Assembly: GCF_000758585.1 (NCBI RefSeq)
Contig: NZ_CP009281.1
Location: forward strand, 4,898,001-4,962,000
Direction: 5' to 3'
Length of the DNA: 64,000 nucleotides
Source of the DNA: Paenibacillus sp. FSL R5-0345
GTDB lineage: Bacteria > Bacillota > Bacilli > Paenibacillales > Paenibacillaceae
The translations under genes and the position numbers were made by a program. Shown piece after piece: positions 36,855 through 46,143 of the stretch (position 1 is its first letter; each line of letters begins with the position of its first letter). Below the pieces are notes generated by a model. It saw only the letters and a program-made list of their open reading frames with translations, was not told the DNA's origin and did no database searches.

Positions 36855-37015
36855 TTACCCCTTAATTCCTGCATCCGCAAATCCTTCTACAATATATCGT
36901 TGCAGGAATAGGAAAATAAGAACAGGCGACAGCACTGACATTGTGGAAAGCGCAAAGATCAGAGGATAATTGCGGTCTCTCACCTGCTGCAGGGAAGCTA
37001 CCAGAGTGCCAACAT
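36855..37015 (-). pseudogene. Sugar ABC permease C-terminal fragment
   Basis: The minus strand reads VGTLVASLQQVRDRNYPLIF, ALSTMSVLSPVLIFLFLQRY and IVEGFADAGIKG, then a stop. This is the C-terminus of a MalG-type permease, close in pattern to the intact one at 45220 (ending YIVQGLANTGIKG). The rest of the gene is absent, replaced by the neighbouring GH38 gene whose stop lies at 37017. It marks another deletion or recombination scar between two glycosidase genes. Confidence 0.85.
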
Positions 37016-37016
37016 A

Positions 37017-40000
37017 TCATTTATTTAGTAATACCCGAATGCTTTTTATCTCAAAAGGAGTGAATTCCAGCTCGACCTCTGCGCTATGCTCCTGCAGCAG
37101 ACGAATCGGACGCTCCATCAGATCGCATTCCTCGATGGACAGGCAATCCAGTCCAAGGCTGATCGCTGTCCGTGCCCGGGTTCCGCATGTTTCATACAGG
37201 CGGAAAATGAGATAATCACTGTCTTCCGCTTTTTTGACGGATTCCAGCATGACAGCAGGATGCCCGATCTGAATGAGCTGAATGGGCTCACGGCGTATCT
37301 CCGCCCCTGAATCCCCTTGCGCCAGAGTCAGCGGTATGTTCAGCTCGTATCCTTTGCGGTAGACGGCGGCTGGCACAGAATCTCCGGCATGCGGATACAG
37401 CGCGTACGTAAACTGGTGGACAGCACGGTCCGCGACCGGATCGGGAGAAGCGGGACTTCTCAGCAGATTCAGATCCATTACATGCCCACGAACGCTATGC
37501 CCGTACTTGGAGTCGTTCAGCAGCGCTACTCCATAATCCGGCTGGGACAAATCGATATAGTGATGTGCCGCCACTTCATCCTTAGCGAACTCGATCATGG
37601 TGTTGCGCGTCGTAGGCCGCTTAATCCGGCCGAACTGAATGTCTGAGGTGAAGTGTTCACTGGCAATATTCACGGGAAAGGACACCCGCAGCATTTTATC
37701 TGATTCTTTCCAGTCTGCAACGGTTTGAAATACGATCCGGTCCGAATCCTCGGCCAGAATAATCTTCTGAACGAGAGTAGACTCACCGTATTGATAATGC
37801 TGTTCCATAATAGCCTGCGGGCCATCGATGCGGGAGATGCTGTTCGTCAGCTTCAGGGTTCCGGCGACCGTCTCGCGGTAGTCATGCGGGAAATCCCAGG
37901 CATCCCCGTTGTCTTCATAGACCGTGAATACATTCGCTGCCGCGTTCGGATAAACGGCCTCTCTCTTCTGTTCTGTATCGTATACGGAGAGAATATGTCC
38001 CGCTTCGCTGAAGCGGACCGTCAACCGTGAATTTGCAAGCAGTCCGTCCGCCGCCGCCAATCCTTCGATCACCTTGTCTCCGGTGGCATCTGCAAGTCTC
38101 AGATAGCTCATACCAGGGACAGTTACCCAGAGCCATTCATCTTCCACACGAACCCATTCTTTCCGCTCCCAAGGCAGTGAATTGAATACGGCCGTCTCTC
38201 CGCTCCAGCCGGACAGTCCGGCGATCTCCGCATAAGCCTTGCTAATCATGGCATACACTTCGTCATACAGCTTGGCGTAACGCTCCAGCGATTCGTCATA
38301 GACTCTCGTTATGGATGATCCCGGCAAAATGTCATGGAACTGATACAGCAGCACTTCTTTCCAAATCTCCTCGAGCTTTGTCACCGGATAGGAAGAGCCT
38401 CCCAGGCCATGCAGCAGAGAGGAAGCATATTCAAGCTCCCGCAGCGCCTTTTCCAGCTTGCGGTTATACCATTTATTGCGTGCCTGCGTCGTCAAGGTCC
38501 CCTGGTGCTTCTCCAGATACAGCTCGCCTTTATAGGTCTCGAAGCGGGCGGCTTCCTGCTCCAGTCGCTGGAAGAAGAGCAGTGAAGACTCCTGGATCAC
38601 CGGCGGCAGACCGGAAAGATTATGCTCCCGGGCCAGCCGCTCCAGATGCTCCACTCCGGGCCCGCCGCCACCGTCGCCGATGCCGAACAGCATCAGTGCA
38701 TGGCTGGACACATTCCGCTCCAGATAATCATGCTCAATCTTGACAAGCGACCGCGGCGCCGCAGGACTGTTGTAGGTATCCTCCGGCGGCAGATGCGTCA
38801 GCACCCGTGTTCCGTCGATTCCCTCCCAATAGAAGCTGTGATGCGGGTGGTCATTGTATTCACTCCAGGACAGCTTCTGGGTCATCATATAATCGACGCC
38901 GGACTTCACCAGAATTTGCGGCAGGCTGCCCGTATAGCCGAAGACGTCCGGCAGCCACAGCACCTTCATTTCCTGGCCGAATTCCTGTTCAAAGAAACGT
39001 TTGCCGTACAAAATCTGCCGGACCAACGCTTCGCCGCCGGAAATATTGGTATCCGGCTCCACCCACATCGCGCCCTGCGGCTCCCAGCGCCCTTCCTCAA
39101 TCCGCTCCTTAATCTCCTGATACAACTTAGGATAGCTGTCCTTCATCCACTGATAGAGCTGCGGCTGGCTGGCTCCAAAGATATATTCCGGATATTTTTC
39201 CATGTTGCGCAGCACCGTCGAGAATGTGCGGGCGCCTTTGCGGATGGTCTCCCGGATCGGCCACAGCCAGGCCAGGTCCATATGTGCATGTCCGATGGCG
39301 CTGACAGTCAGATCGGGATCGCCGCCTTGCTTGACAAGCTCCCGTGCAACAATGCCCGCAGCCTGGCTTACCCGCTGGCCATCGATCGTGGATAAATGAT
39401 TGGAGGCATCGTACAAGGCCTGAACAATCCGGGCTTTGCGGGCGCTGTCCTCCGCCAGCCGTTCTGCCAGCTCCAGCAGCACTTCGAAGTCGTAATACAG
39501 GCTGCGGATATCGTCATGACAGACGGCAATCACCGCTTCCTTCAACGTCCCGCTCCGGTAATGGCCGAACAGGTCGTTGCAGCCCGCATCTCCCCACAGC
39601 TCAATCCGCTCCCCGCCTGCCGCCTCAGGCAGCAGGTCCACCACACGCTTGCCTGGCAGGCCAAGCGCATACTCGAATTCGGAATTGATATTGGTCAATC
39701 CCTGGCGCGGTGATCCCGACTCGTCTACCAGACACAGCTCGCCGTTCACGTCGATGAGCAGCACAATCCTGGCTCCGGCCGCCTCAGCCGGTACAACGCC
39801 CGCGAAGTGGAACCACGCGCAATCCCAAAGCTCACCCCAGCGCTCACCCGCGCTGAGCTTGACATAGCTTCCTGTCGTTTTTTCGGTGTAGGCCACAGGC
39901 TCCTTGGTCACCCATGCCTCAACCTCCAGCAGGCCAACCGTATGATACATCGCCTCGTTCAACTTTTCCTTCACTCTCTTTATCTTCTTAAGCTTAACTT

Positions 40001-40019
40001 GATCTGCTTCGAATGGCAT
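37017..40019 (-). CDS. GH38 alpha-mannosidase (copy 2)
   Basis: This enzyme has 1000 residues. It starts MPFEADQVKLKKIKRVKEKL, an N-terminal helix usual for bacterial GH38. The zinc motif is SAIGHAHMDLAWLWPI (about 241-256), the likely nucleophile Asp lies in MWVEPDTNISGGEALVRQ, and LWLPDVFGYTGSLPQI follows. GIGDGGGGPGVEHLERL is also present. GGAGTGAGAGA precedes the ATG. A 693-base piece of its C-terminal half is duplicated at 31631-32323. It lies 15 bases after the GH125 gene, so the two are co-transcribed. Acting with GH125, it should trim alpha-1,2/1,3/1,6-mannose from imported glycans; exact linkage is unknown. Confidence 0.94.
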   Translation of the reverse strand: MPFEADQVKLKKIKRVKEKLNEAMYHTVGLLEVEAWVTKEPVAYTEKTTGSYVKLSAGERWGELWDCAWFHFAGVVPAEAAGARIVLLIDVNGELCLVDESGSPRQGLTNINSEFEYALGLPGKRVVDLLPEAAGGERIELWGDAGCNDLFGHYRSGTLKEAVIAVCHDDIRSLYYDFEVLLELAERLAEDSARKARIVQALYDASNHLSTIDGQRVSQAAGIVARELVKQGGDPDLTVSAIGHAHMDLAWLWPIRETIRKGARTFSTVLRNMEKYPEYIFGASQPQLYQWMKDSYPKLYQEIKERIEEGRWEPQGAMWVEPDTNISGGEALVRQILYGKRFFEQEFGQEMKVLWLPDVFGYTGSLPQILVKSGVDYMMTQKLSWSEYNDHPHHSFYWEGIDGTRVLTHLPPEDTYNSPAAPRSLVKIEHDYLERNVSSHALMLFGIGDGGGGPGVEHLERLAREHNLSGLPPVIQESSLLFFQRLEQEAARFETYKGELYLEKHQGTLTTQARNKWYNRKLEKALRELEYASSLLHGLGGSSYPVTKLEEIWKEVLLYQFHDILPGSSITRVYDESLERYAKLYDEVYAMISKAYAEIAGLSGWSGETAVFNSLPWERKEWVRVEDEWLWVTVPGMSYLRLADATGDKVIEGLAAADGLLANSRLTVRFSEAGHILSVYDTEQKREAVYPNAAANVFTVYEDNGDAWDFPHDYRETVAGTLKLTNSISRIDGPQAIMEQHYQYGESTLVQKIILAEDSDRIVFQTVADWKESDKMLRVSFPVNIASEHFTSDIQFGRIKRPTTRNTMIEFAKDEVAAHHYIDLSQPDYGVALLNDSKYGHSVRGHVMDLNLLRSPASPDPVADRAVHQFTYALYPHAGDSVPAAVYRKGYELNIPLTLAQGDSGAEIRREPIQLIQIGHPAVMLESVKKAEDSDYLIFRLYETCGTRARTAISLGLDCLSIEECDLMERPIRLLQEHSAEVELEFTPFEIKSIRVLLNK

Positions 40020-40033
40020 TCTCTCACTCCTAA

Positions 40034-41350
40034 CTAATTCTTACCGTGCAGTTGATAAATGAATGCGGCAAACAGACTGTTCGACCATGCGAACCAGGGC
40101 CGTGTATATTCAGCCGGAGCATCCGGATTAAACCCTTCGTGCATGTAGCCCGTATTCCCGTCAGTGTTGGTCATCATGACCAGAATCCCGGCAATCTCCT
40201 CAGGATCCAGTGAGGTCAGCCCCTGCATGGCCAGCCCAATATGCCAGATATATCCCGGCGGAGTATGAGGGCTTCCGACACCACGGGCATATTCCCCTTC
40301 AAAGTAATACGGATTGGAGCGGCTTAGCACAAAGTTTCTCGTATTCATATACAGAGGATCATCTGCAGCGGCATAGCCTAAATAAGGAATCGACAGCAAG
40401 CTGGGTACATTGGCGTCATCTATAAGATGATGGTTACCAAATCCATCGGTCTCATAAGCATATATTTCGCCGAATTCAGGATGAATCACCGTGCCGTAGG
40501 TCCTGATACCATAATCGATTTCTTCTCTCAATTTGGCAGCGCGGCACGCCGTCTCTGCATCGTTGTAAACCGTGTGGAGAATTACCTCTGCGTATCCCAG
40601 TACGACAGAGGCAAACATATTGGCTGGAATCAAATAACCGAATACGCAGGCATCGTCACTTGGGCGGAAGCCGCTCCAGGTCATCCCCGTATAATTAACC
40701 GGCATCGAGGCGCCGTTGTTTCTAAGCGTATCGCCCGGAGGACAGTTCAATCGCTCAAAACGGTATGGAGACTGCTCGTGATGTCTTTGCTCCACCGTCC
40801 ACAAATCGATAATGCGCTGTACCGCCTCCTTGAAGGCATCATCAAAAATATCGATGCTCCCCGTCTCCCGCCAGTACATGTAGGCCAACTCAACGGGATA
40901 GCAGAGCGAATCAATCTCGTACTTGCGTTCCCACACCCAGGGGCCGGATTCGGTTAAATCCCCCTCCCAATGCCCATGGTCATTCGGTTCCTTATTGAAG
41001 GCATTCGCATAAGGATCTTCGTTTATACAGAAAATTTGCTTGCGGATCAGCCCTTCTATCACTGCCTGCAGTTCGGGCAATTCGCTGACAAAGGGAATAT
41101 AATGCTTCACTTGAGCACTAGAATCCCTCAGCCACATCGCTGGAATATCGCCTGTGATTACAAACACAGAACAGTCTTCCAGATATTCAACCGTTGTCTC
41201 AAGAGTACTCATGAAGCAATTGTTAAAAAGAGTGCCCAGCTTCTTTCTATCCACAGCCAGCTTGGAAAAATAGCCCTGTCCCTGTTCTATAGCGTCTGTA
41301 AGTTCTTTCCATTTGACTGAATCCTGGAAATTGATGATTGGTTTATTCAA
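40034..41350 (-). CDS. GH125 exo-alpha-1,6-mannosidase
   Basis: This 438-residue inverting enzyme releases mannose from alpha-1,6-linked ends, as shown for its pneumococcal and clostridial relatives. The (alpha/alpha)6 barrel text includes TGDIPAMWLRDSSAQVKHYI, EPNDHGHWEGDLTESGPWVW, ERKYEIDSLCYPVELAY and NYTGMTWSGFRPSDDACVFG. I chose a TTG at 41350 with AGAGGCGA upstream, giving MNKPIINFQDSVKWKEL; the longer frame overlaps the previous gene. No signal peptide, so it is cytoplasmic. It lies 22 bases after the unnamed 731-residue protein gene and 14 bases before a GH38 gene. This pairing is typical of N-glycan or alpha-mannan use. Confidence 0.93.
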   Translation of the reverse strand: MNKPIINFQDSVKWKELTDAIEQGQGYFSKLAVDRKKLGTLFNNCFMSTLETTVEYLEDCSVFVITGDIPAMWLRDSSAQVKHYIPFVSELPELQAVIEGLIRKQIFCINEDPYANAFNKEPNDHGHWEGDLTESGPWVWERKYEIDSLCYPVELAYMYWRETGSIDIFDDAFKEAVQRIIDLWTVEQRHHEQSPYRFERLNCPPGDTLRNNGASMPVNYTGMTWSGFRPSDDACVFGYLIPANMFASVVLGYAEVILHTVYNDAETACRAAKLREEIDYGIRTYGTVIHPEFGEIYAYETDGFGNHHLIDDANVPSLLSIPYLGYAAADDPLYMNTRNFVLSRSNPYYFEGEYARGVGSPHTPPGYIWHIGLAMQGLTSLDPEEIAGILVMMTNTDGNTGYMHEGFNPDAPAEYTRPWFAWSNSLFAAFIYQLHGKN

Positions 41351-41372
41351 ATGCGTCGCCTCTTTTATTATG

Positions 41373-43568
41373 CTATTGCCGAATCTGAATCCATGTATCT
41401 TCCTGCTGATGAACATACCGGACAAGCAGCGTGCGGGATTCCCCATCCCATTCCCAGTGAAGCGCCTCTACACGGCTATCCGTATCCAGGATTACCTCTG
41501 CCGGCTTGGCCGCACAGCGGATTCTTGCCGCCGCAAGTACCCCGATCGGCCCCCGAACCGTAAAGCGGACGCCGCCGGGTTGCTTGATCACATTTTCGAT
41601 TCTGGACGAACTGGCGATAACCTCGATTCCTGCTGAAAGTTCTGTGCCTCCACCCGGAGCAGAGTAATCCAAATCGTATAAGAATGCCTGCTTGTCAGGC
41701 TCAATGCTGACCCTATTCCGGATGGACAGCTGCGGATCAAGAAGATCCACGTAATGGCCCGTCAGCTTCAGCGGATCGGAATGAATGGATTCCCGCATGA
41801 CGGATGCAATCACGTACGGTCCCCGGCGGAGCATGAAATAATTCCGCGGGCTCCAGCGCAAAAGCGGATCGTTTAGACCCTCGATAGCCTGCTGGACCAC
41901 ATTACGTAGCATTTCAGCCCCTTCAGGACTCTCCGCCAGCCGCTCGGGATGAACCGGCAAATACATAAGCAAGCCACGTCCAATCTCCGCTGCGCCTTCG
42001 GGCATTCCGGCATCCACTCCCAGAGTCTCAAACAGGTGTTCGCGCGGAGATTGATACCTGCGTTTCCCCTGATTCCACCATTCTCTGACCTGGTGATACG
42101 TATCACTGTCATCGCCGACATAAATGAGCGCTCCCCCGTCCCTGACCCATTGCGCAAGTGCATAATGGATGTCAGGGTTCTCCGGCTTCATGAACTCGTA
42201 GCTGACAATGAGCACCCGGTAATCGTCCAGATAATTCGCGGAGCGTCTGATGTTGTCCAGTTGAACCGGCCGCACGGGAATGCCATGCTTGACCAGAGGG
42301 AGCGTCAAGCCGTAAAAGGAAGAGAAATTTAGCAGCTGTACCGCATGCTCGTCGGTCAGTTCTACCTCGTTCGTTCCGTCATACTTCATCATAAACCCGG
42401 CTGTTGCAGCCCCGGGCGTCTTCCGCTGATACATTGCCGAGTCGGAGAGCAGAACACCAAGCGGGATACCGCCTCCCGGCTCGGCAATAACCGGCTGGTC
42501 CATATGCTCCAGCGTATGCATCACATTAAGCAGCATCGTGGCATAATCGGCTGGAATCCGCTCCTTGCCGTGACCGTCTTCCGCCGGATATTCCTCTTCA
42601 AAAATACGGCGCGGCCATGGGGCAACCTCATAGCGGCTCACTTCCGGATGAAGCAGCGACGCAGTCAGTGTCTTGATATAATTAAACCGGTAATCCTCCC
42701 AGGTATGCTTGGGATCATCCTCAATCGGATCATGCAGGAACCACATCTGGCGGTCTGTCCCGCGAACAAGCTCCTGCATAATGCCGTATTCAAGAAAAGC
42801 AGTCTCAAATGTGCGTTCGGAACGCACACCCTCATAGACATTCGGCGTACGAGAGGTTCCGGTCCAGATTTGAGCGATATAGCCGTTGATGGAGGGCACA
42901 TCAAGCAGTCTTGATTCAGGACTTACAATCCGCCACTGTGCGTAATTGATCAGACTGTGCGTCGGTACGTAGAAACGCAGCGGTCGGCCGTAGCGGACCA
43001 GCGAATATTCTTTGAGTGCCGAGCACAGGTGGTCCAGACAGCGGGTATACAGGTAGGCCTTCAGCTTGGAAGCCCGGTACTGCGCATCCGCCGTTTGCCC
43101 CGGATCACTCCAAGGTTCGTTATAATAGTTCTGCCACTCCCGCTTGAACGCGTCGGAGTAGCCCCCTTCCACCCAGAATTCCGGCTCCTCCAAATGGATG
43201 GCTTCCACTCCCGCATCCACTGCCGGACGGATCTGCTCCAGCAGATATTTTGAATATGCGATGGTCGGCACCATATAGGGGATATCTGCCGAAGTTCCGT
43301 GGATGATATGCTCGCCCGTGCTATACTTTTGTGCTTCATCCCAATGGGAACGTCCATCGAATTGCCCGTCTAAATAGTCCCCATATCTCCCCCAGGATAC
43401 ACCGGTCATAAGATGCACACGATACCCTTTATCCTTCCATTCCCTGATCCGCTCCGGCAGCGACGCATTGACACCGTACACCATGACGAAATCCGTCTGC
43501 AAATCATAGGATTCCCTGAATTCGCTGCCTTCCTGAAAACCGGTTCTCTCATTTTCTCTGGCATTCAT
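41373..43568 (-). CDS. Unassigned putative glycosidase of the alpha-mannan locus
   Basis: I do not recognise a named family for this 731-residue protein. The first 350 residues read as a TIM-barrel-like hydrolase: FVMVYGVNASLPERI, VHLMTGVSWGRYGDYLDG, an acidic strand end VEAIHLEEPEFWVEGGYSD (about 149-167), then RFYVPTHSLINYAQWRI and MWFLHDPIEDDPKHTWEDY. Residues about 430-520 (YRVLIVSYEFMKPENPDIHY, WVRDGGALIYVGDDSDTYH) look like the Rossmann-type trimerisation domain of GH42-like enzymes. A beta-rich end follows. I chose the ATG at 43568 after AAGGAGCTGAG. No signal peptide is visible. Its place as the first gene before GH125 and GH38 suggests a cytoplasmic mannoside- or glycan-core-cleaving enzyme. 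Glu153 or Glu154 in LEEPEF are candidate catalytic residues. Confidence 0.6.
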   Translation of the reverse strand: MNARENERTGFQEGSEFRESYDLQTDFVMVYGVNASLPERIREWKDKGYRVHLMTGVSWGRYGDYLDGQFDGRSHWDEAQKYSTGEHIIHGTSADIPYMVPTIAYSKYLLEQIRPAVDAGVEAIHLEEPEFWVEGGYSDAFKREWQNYYNEPWSDPGQTADAQYRASKLKAYLYTRCLDHLCSALKEYSLVRYGRPLRFYVPTHSLINYAQWRIVSPESRLLDVPSINGYIAQIWTGTSRTPNVYEGVRSERTFETAFLEYGIMQELVRGTDRQMWFLHDPIEDDPKHTWEDYRFNYIKTLTASLLHPEVSRYEVAPWPRRIFEEEYPAEDGHGKERIPADYATMLLNVMHTLEHMDQPVIAEPGGGIPLGVLLSDSAMYQRKTPGAATAGFMMKYDGTNEVELTDEHAVQLLNFSSFYGLTLPLVKHGIPVRPVQLDNIRRSANYLDDYRVLIVSYEFMKPENPDIHYALAQWVRDGGALIYVGDDSDTYHQVREWWNQGKRRYQSPREHLFETLGVDAGMPEGAAEIGRGLLMYLPVHPERLAESPEGAEMLRNVVQQAIEGLNDPLLRWSPRNYFMLRRGPYVIASVMRESIHSDPLKLTGHYVDLLDPQLSIRNRVSIEPDKQAFLYDLDYSAPGGGTELSAGIEVIASSSRIENVIKQPGGVRFTVRGPIGVLAAARIRCAAKPAEVILDTDSRVEALHWEWDGESRTLLVRYVHQQEDTWIQIRQ

Positions 43569-43623
43569 GCTTCCACTCAGCTCCTTTGTCCTAGCAATCC
43601 GTCCCAGCACCTGATGTGAATAG

Positions 43624-43656
43624 AAAAAGGGGGCAGCATTGGACTGCCCCTTTTTC
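43624..43656. terminator. Bidirectional-type terminator
   Basis: AAAAAGGGGGCAG and CTGCCCCTTTTT form a 12-base stem around a short loop with A and T runs on both sides. It ends the importer operon and partly insulates the downstream glycosidase genes, which may be read by leak-through or by their own promoter. Confidence 0.85.
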
Positions 43657-43673
43657 AGCTATGCCTGTTCCAG

Positions 43674-45125
43674 TTATTTCGTAAGTTTCTCGGCTTTAGC
43701 TTGGGCATCATCAAGAATGCCTTTGATATCTCCGTCGGTCATCAACGCTTTGGTTACAGCATCTCCGAAGAATTGCCATACCTGCGCGTCGCTTTTCGCA
43801 AATGTCGGAAGCCCTTGAACATCACCGGACATCGCCAGATAATGCTGATACATTTCCGGGTGGTCCTGCTTGTAGGTATCGGTTTCTGCAACCGATTTCA
43901 ACACTGGGGACCGGGTGCCGGTGTCGGCAATCAAATTCTGGATTTCTTCACTGTACATTTGACGAATGTATTCAAAAGCCGCCTCTTTGTTCTTTGACCC
44001 TGTTGGTACCGAGTTGAAGGCCGCGCCGATCGTAATGTTACTTGCCTTGCCGTCAGCAGAAAGCGGAATAGTAGCCATGCCGTAATCGATGCCGAGCGTC
44101 GCACTTTCTCCTGCGCGCCATGGTCCATCAATCAGATAGGCGATTTGCCCTTTCTTGAATGCATCGAAGTATGCGCCTTCACTTTGATTGGCCATCAGCC
44201 CTGCTGGATGGACAGCGTTAAGTTCTTTAAGAAATTCTACTGTCTTCACATTAGCTTCGCTGTTGAATACCGGCTGACCCTGGTCATCGGCGAAGCCGCC
44301 ATTGTTGATCAGCAGCAGTGGTCCATACCGCAGATAACCGCCGGCATTTGGCCCTGCATAGACGCCACCGCCGTAAAATTTACCTTTTCCTGCTTCATTA
44401 ACCTTCTTCAGATCAGCCAGCCATTCATCCCAGGTTGCCGGTGCCTTGTCGGGGTCAATACCCGCCTCTTTTACAAGCGCCTTGTTCCAGAACAGACTGC
44501 TTACACCTGGCTGTGCTGCCAGACCGTAGATCTTCCCATCATATTCCATTGGCTTCCATGCCGCCGGAGCCAGCTTTTCTCTAATTTCGGCAGCCATATC
44601 ATCCGGGAAAGGCTCAAGTTGCCCCTGCTGGGCAAAGCCCGGCATTTGCGTCTCTCCGACGATAATATCCGGAACGTTGCCGGCGAGGAAGGCTGCCGTT
44701 TCTTTCTGGGTCAGAGTATCTCCCCATCCCCAGTCCTCCACGGACACCGTAATATTTTCGGCCTTCAAATTTTCATTGATAATGTCCTGATAAAAGTAAC
44801 CGAATACATTGGGGTTGCTGACCGCTTGGCCCTGGGTGTAAGTGAAATCCGCTTCCGTTACCCGTGGCGCGAGTGTTTCATCCGCTATAAGGGCTTCTTT
44901 TTTCTTGGGCAGCAAATCACTGACAACGCCTTCACCAATACCAATTGAGCCATCCGTCAGCACACGCAATTCCACATTTGCCGGAGCACTGGTGCTGGTG
45001 GCAGGTTCTGTCGTTGCTGCCGCCCCCGATTCTGCCGGTCCACTGTTGTTGTTTGAGCTGCATGCCGCCAAGCCAGTCGCCATAGCGAGAATCATTGCCG
45101 TGCTAGCCATTTTTTTAAAACGCAT
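43674..45125 (-). CDS. Extracellular sugar-binding lipoprotein (third importer)
   Basis: This 483-residue family-1-type binding protein has a lipoprotein signal: MRFKKMASTAMILAMATG, lipobox LAACSSNN with Cys near residue 22. Later text such as FLAGNVPDIIVGETQMPGFA, YGLAAQPGVSSLFWNKALVK and GQIAYLIDGPWRAGESA is usual for maltose-like binding proteins. A GGGG site precedes the ATG. It is the last gene of the importer operon regulated by the GntR-LacI protein and lies directly before the alpha-mannosidase block, so mannose-containing oligosaccharides are likely ligands. A near-consensus second copy is not seen. Confidence 0.9.
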   Translation of the reverse strand: MRFKKMASTAMILAMATGLAACSSNNNSGPAESGAAATTEPATSTSAPANVELRVLTDGSIGIGEGVVSDLLPKKKEALIADETLAPRVTEADFTYTQGQAVSNPNVFGYFYQDIINENLKAENITVSVEDWGWGDTLTQKETAAFLAGNVPDIIVGETQMPGFAQQGQLEPFPDDMAAEIREKLAPAAWKPMEYDGKIYGLAAQPGVSSLFWNKALVKEAGIDPDKAPATWDEWLADLKKVNEAGKGKFYGGGVYAGPNAGGYLRYGPLLLINNGGFADDQGQPVFNSEANVKTVEFLKELNAVHPAGLMANQSEGAYFDAFKKGQIAYLIDGPWRAGESATLGIDYGMATIPLSADGKASNITIGAAFNSVPTGSKNKEAAFEYIRQMYSEEIQNLIADTGTRSPVLKSVAETDTYKQDHPEMYQHYLAMSGDVQGLPTFAKSDAQVWQFFGDAVTKALMTDGDIKGILDDAQAKAEKLTK

Positions 45126-45219
45126 TTTTTAGCCCCCTATTAAGAATGTAACTTCAGCTTACGAAATCATTATATCACATATATTAATTATATCAATTAT
45201 ATTTTTCAAAAAAATATTA

Positions 45220-46140
45220 TCAGCCTTTTATCCCCGTGTTTGCCAAGCCCTGCACAATATATTTCTGTAAGAAAAAGAAGATCAGGAGCGCCGGCACAGT
45301 AAGCCCCAGACTCAGGGTAATGATTAATGGATAATTGACCAGGCCAACGGTTACGGACACAGAGGATAATCGGGTTATCGCGGAAGTAAGCATCTGCAGA
45401 TTATCACTGGTCGTATAGAAGTAAGGCGTCAGAAAATCATTCCAGACTGTCAAAAATGTCGTAATTGCTATATATGCCATAATAGGAAGCTGCAAAGGAA
45501 ATAAAATCTGGAAAATTAAACGGATCGTGCCGCAGCCATCAATTTTGGCCGCTTCATCCAATTCCACCGGCACCTTCTCCAAAGACTGCTTCACCAGGAA
45601 GGTACCCATGATGTTGATGGCCGGCCCGCCGATCAAATAGACCCACCAGGTATTCAGAATTCCGGTCCCTCCCGTAAAAATGTCATTGCCACCGGCAAAT
45701 GGAAACCGGGCATATTCCAGATAGGTTGGAATAATAGCCATTGTCGCCGGAATCATCTGAGTAGCCAACAGGAGCAGGAACAGACCTTCCTTCCATTTGA
45801 AATGCAGCCGGGCGAACACATAACCGGCTAAGAATGAGGTCATAATTGCACAGAACGTCATATAAACCGCACGAAGTGCTGAGTTTCGGATGTAGAGCAG
45901 AATTTTAGCATCATTACTGCCCACGAACAGTGATTTATAATTTTGAAGCGTCGGGTTTTTCGGAACAGGAAATAGATCCAGTAGCGTGGAGGCAAACTCC
46001 ACTTTATTAAAAAATGCGACCATAATCATAAAAATAAGCGGATACAGCAGAACAAGCCCTACTGCCAGCAGAATGATATGACCCAGTAAATGGCTCGGCT
46101 TAAACTGGCGCTTCAACCTTTGCGTGTATATATCGGACAT
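45220..46140 (-). CDS. Sugar ABC transporter permease, MalG type
   Basis: This 306-residue membrane protein has six hydrophobic stretches; the EAA loop reads VELDEAAKIDGCGTIRLIFQ and it ends FLQKYIVQGLANTGIKG. A truncated relative of its C-terminus lies at 36855. The gene starts three bases after the partner permease stop, with AAAGGAGAAAT as ribosome site. The 94-base gap to the binding-protein gene holds AT-rich repeats that may be a regulator site. Confidence 0.9.
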   Translation of the reverse strand: MSDIYTQRLKRQFKPSHLLGHIILLAVGLVLLYPLIFMIMVAFFNKVEFASTLLDLFPVPKNPTLQNYKSLFVGSNDAKILLYIRNSALRAVYMTFCAIMTSFLAGYVFARLHFKWKEGLFLLLLATQMIPATMAIIPTYLEYARFPFAGGNDIFTGGTGILNTWWVYLIGGPAINIMGTFLVKQSLEKVPVELDEAAKIDGCGTIRLIFQILFPLQLPIMAYIAITTFLTVWNDFLTPYFYTTSDNLQMLTSAITRLSSVSVTVGLVNYPLIITLSLGLTVPALLIFFFLQKYIVQGLANTGIKG

Positions 46141-46143
46141 TTC

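Noticed and set aside
38622..39395. Long plus-strand frame of 257 residues
   Set aside because: It lies antisense inside the GC-rich GH38 coding sequence and has no recognisable domain or ribosome site.
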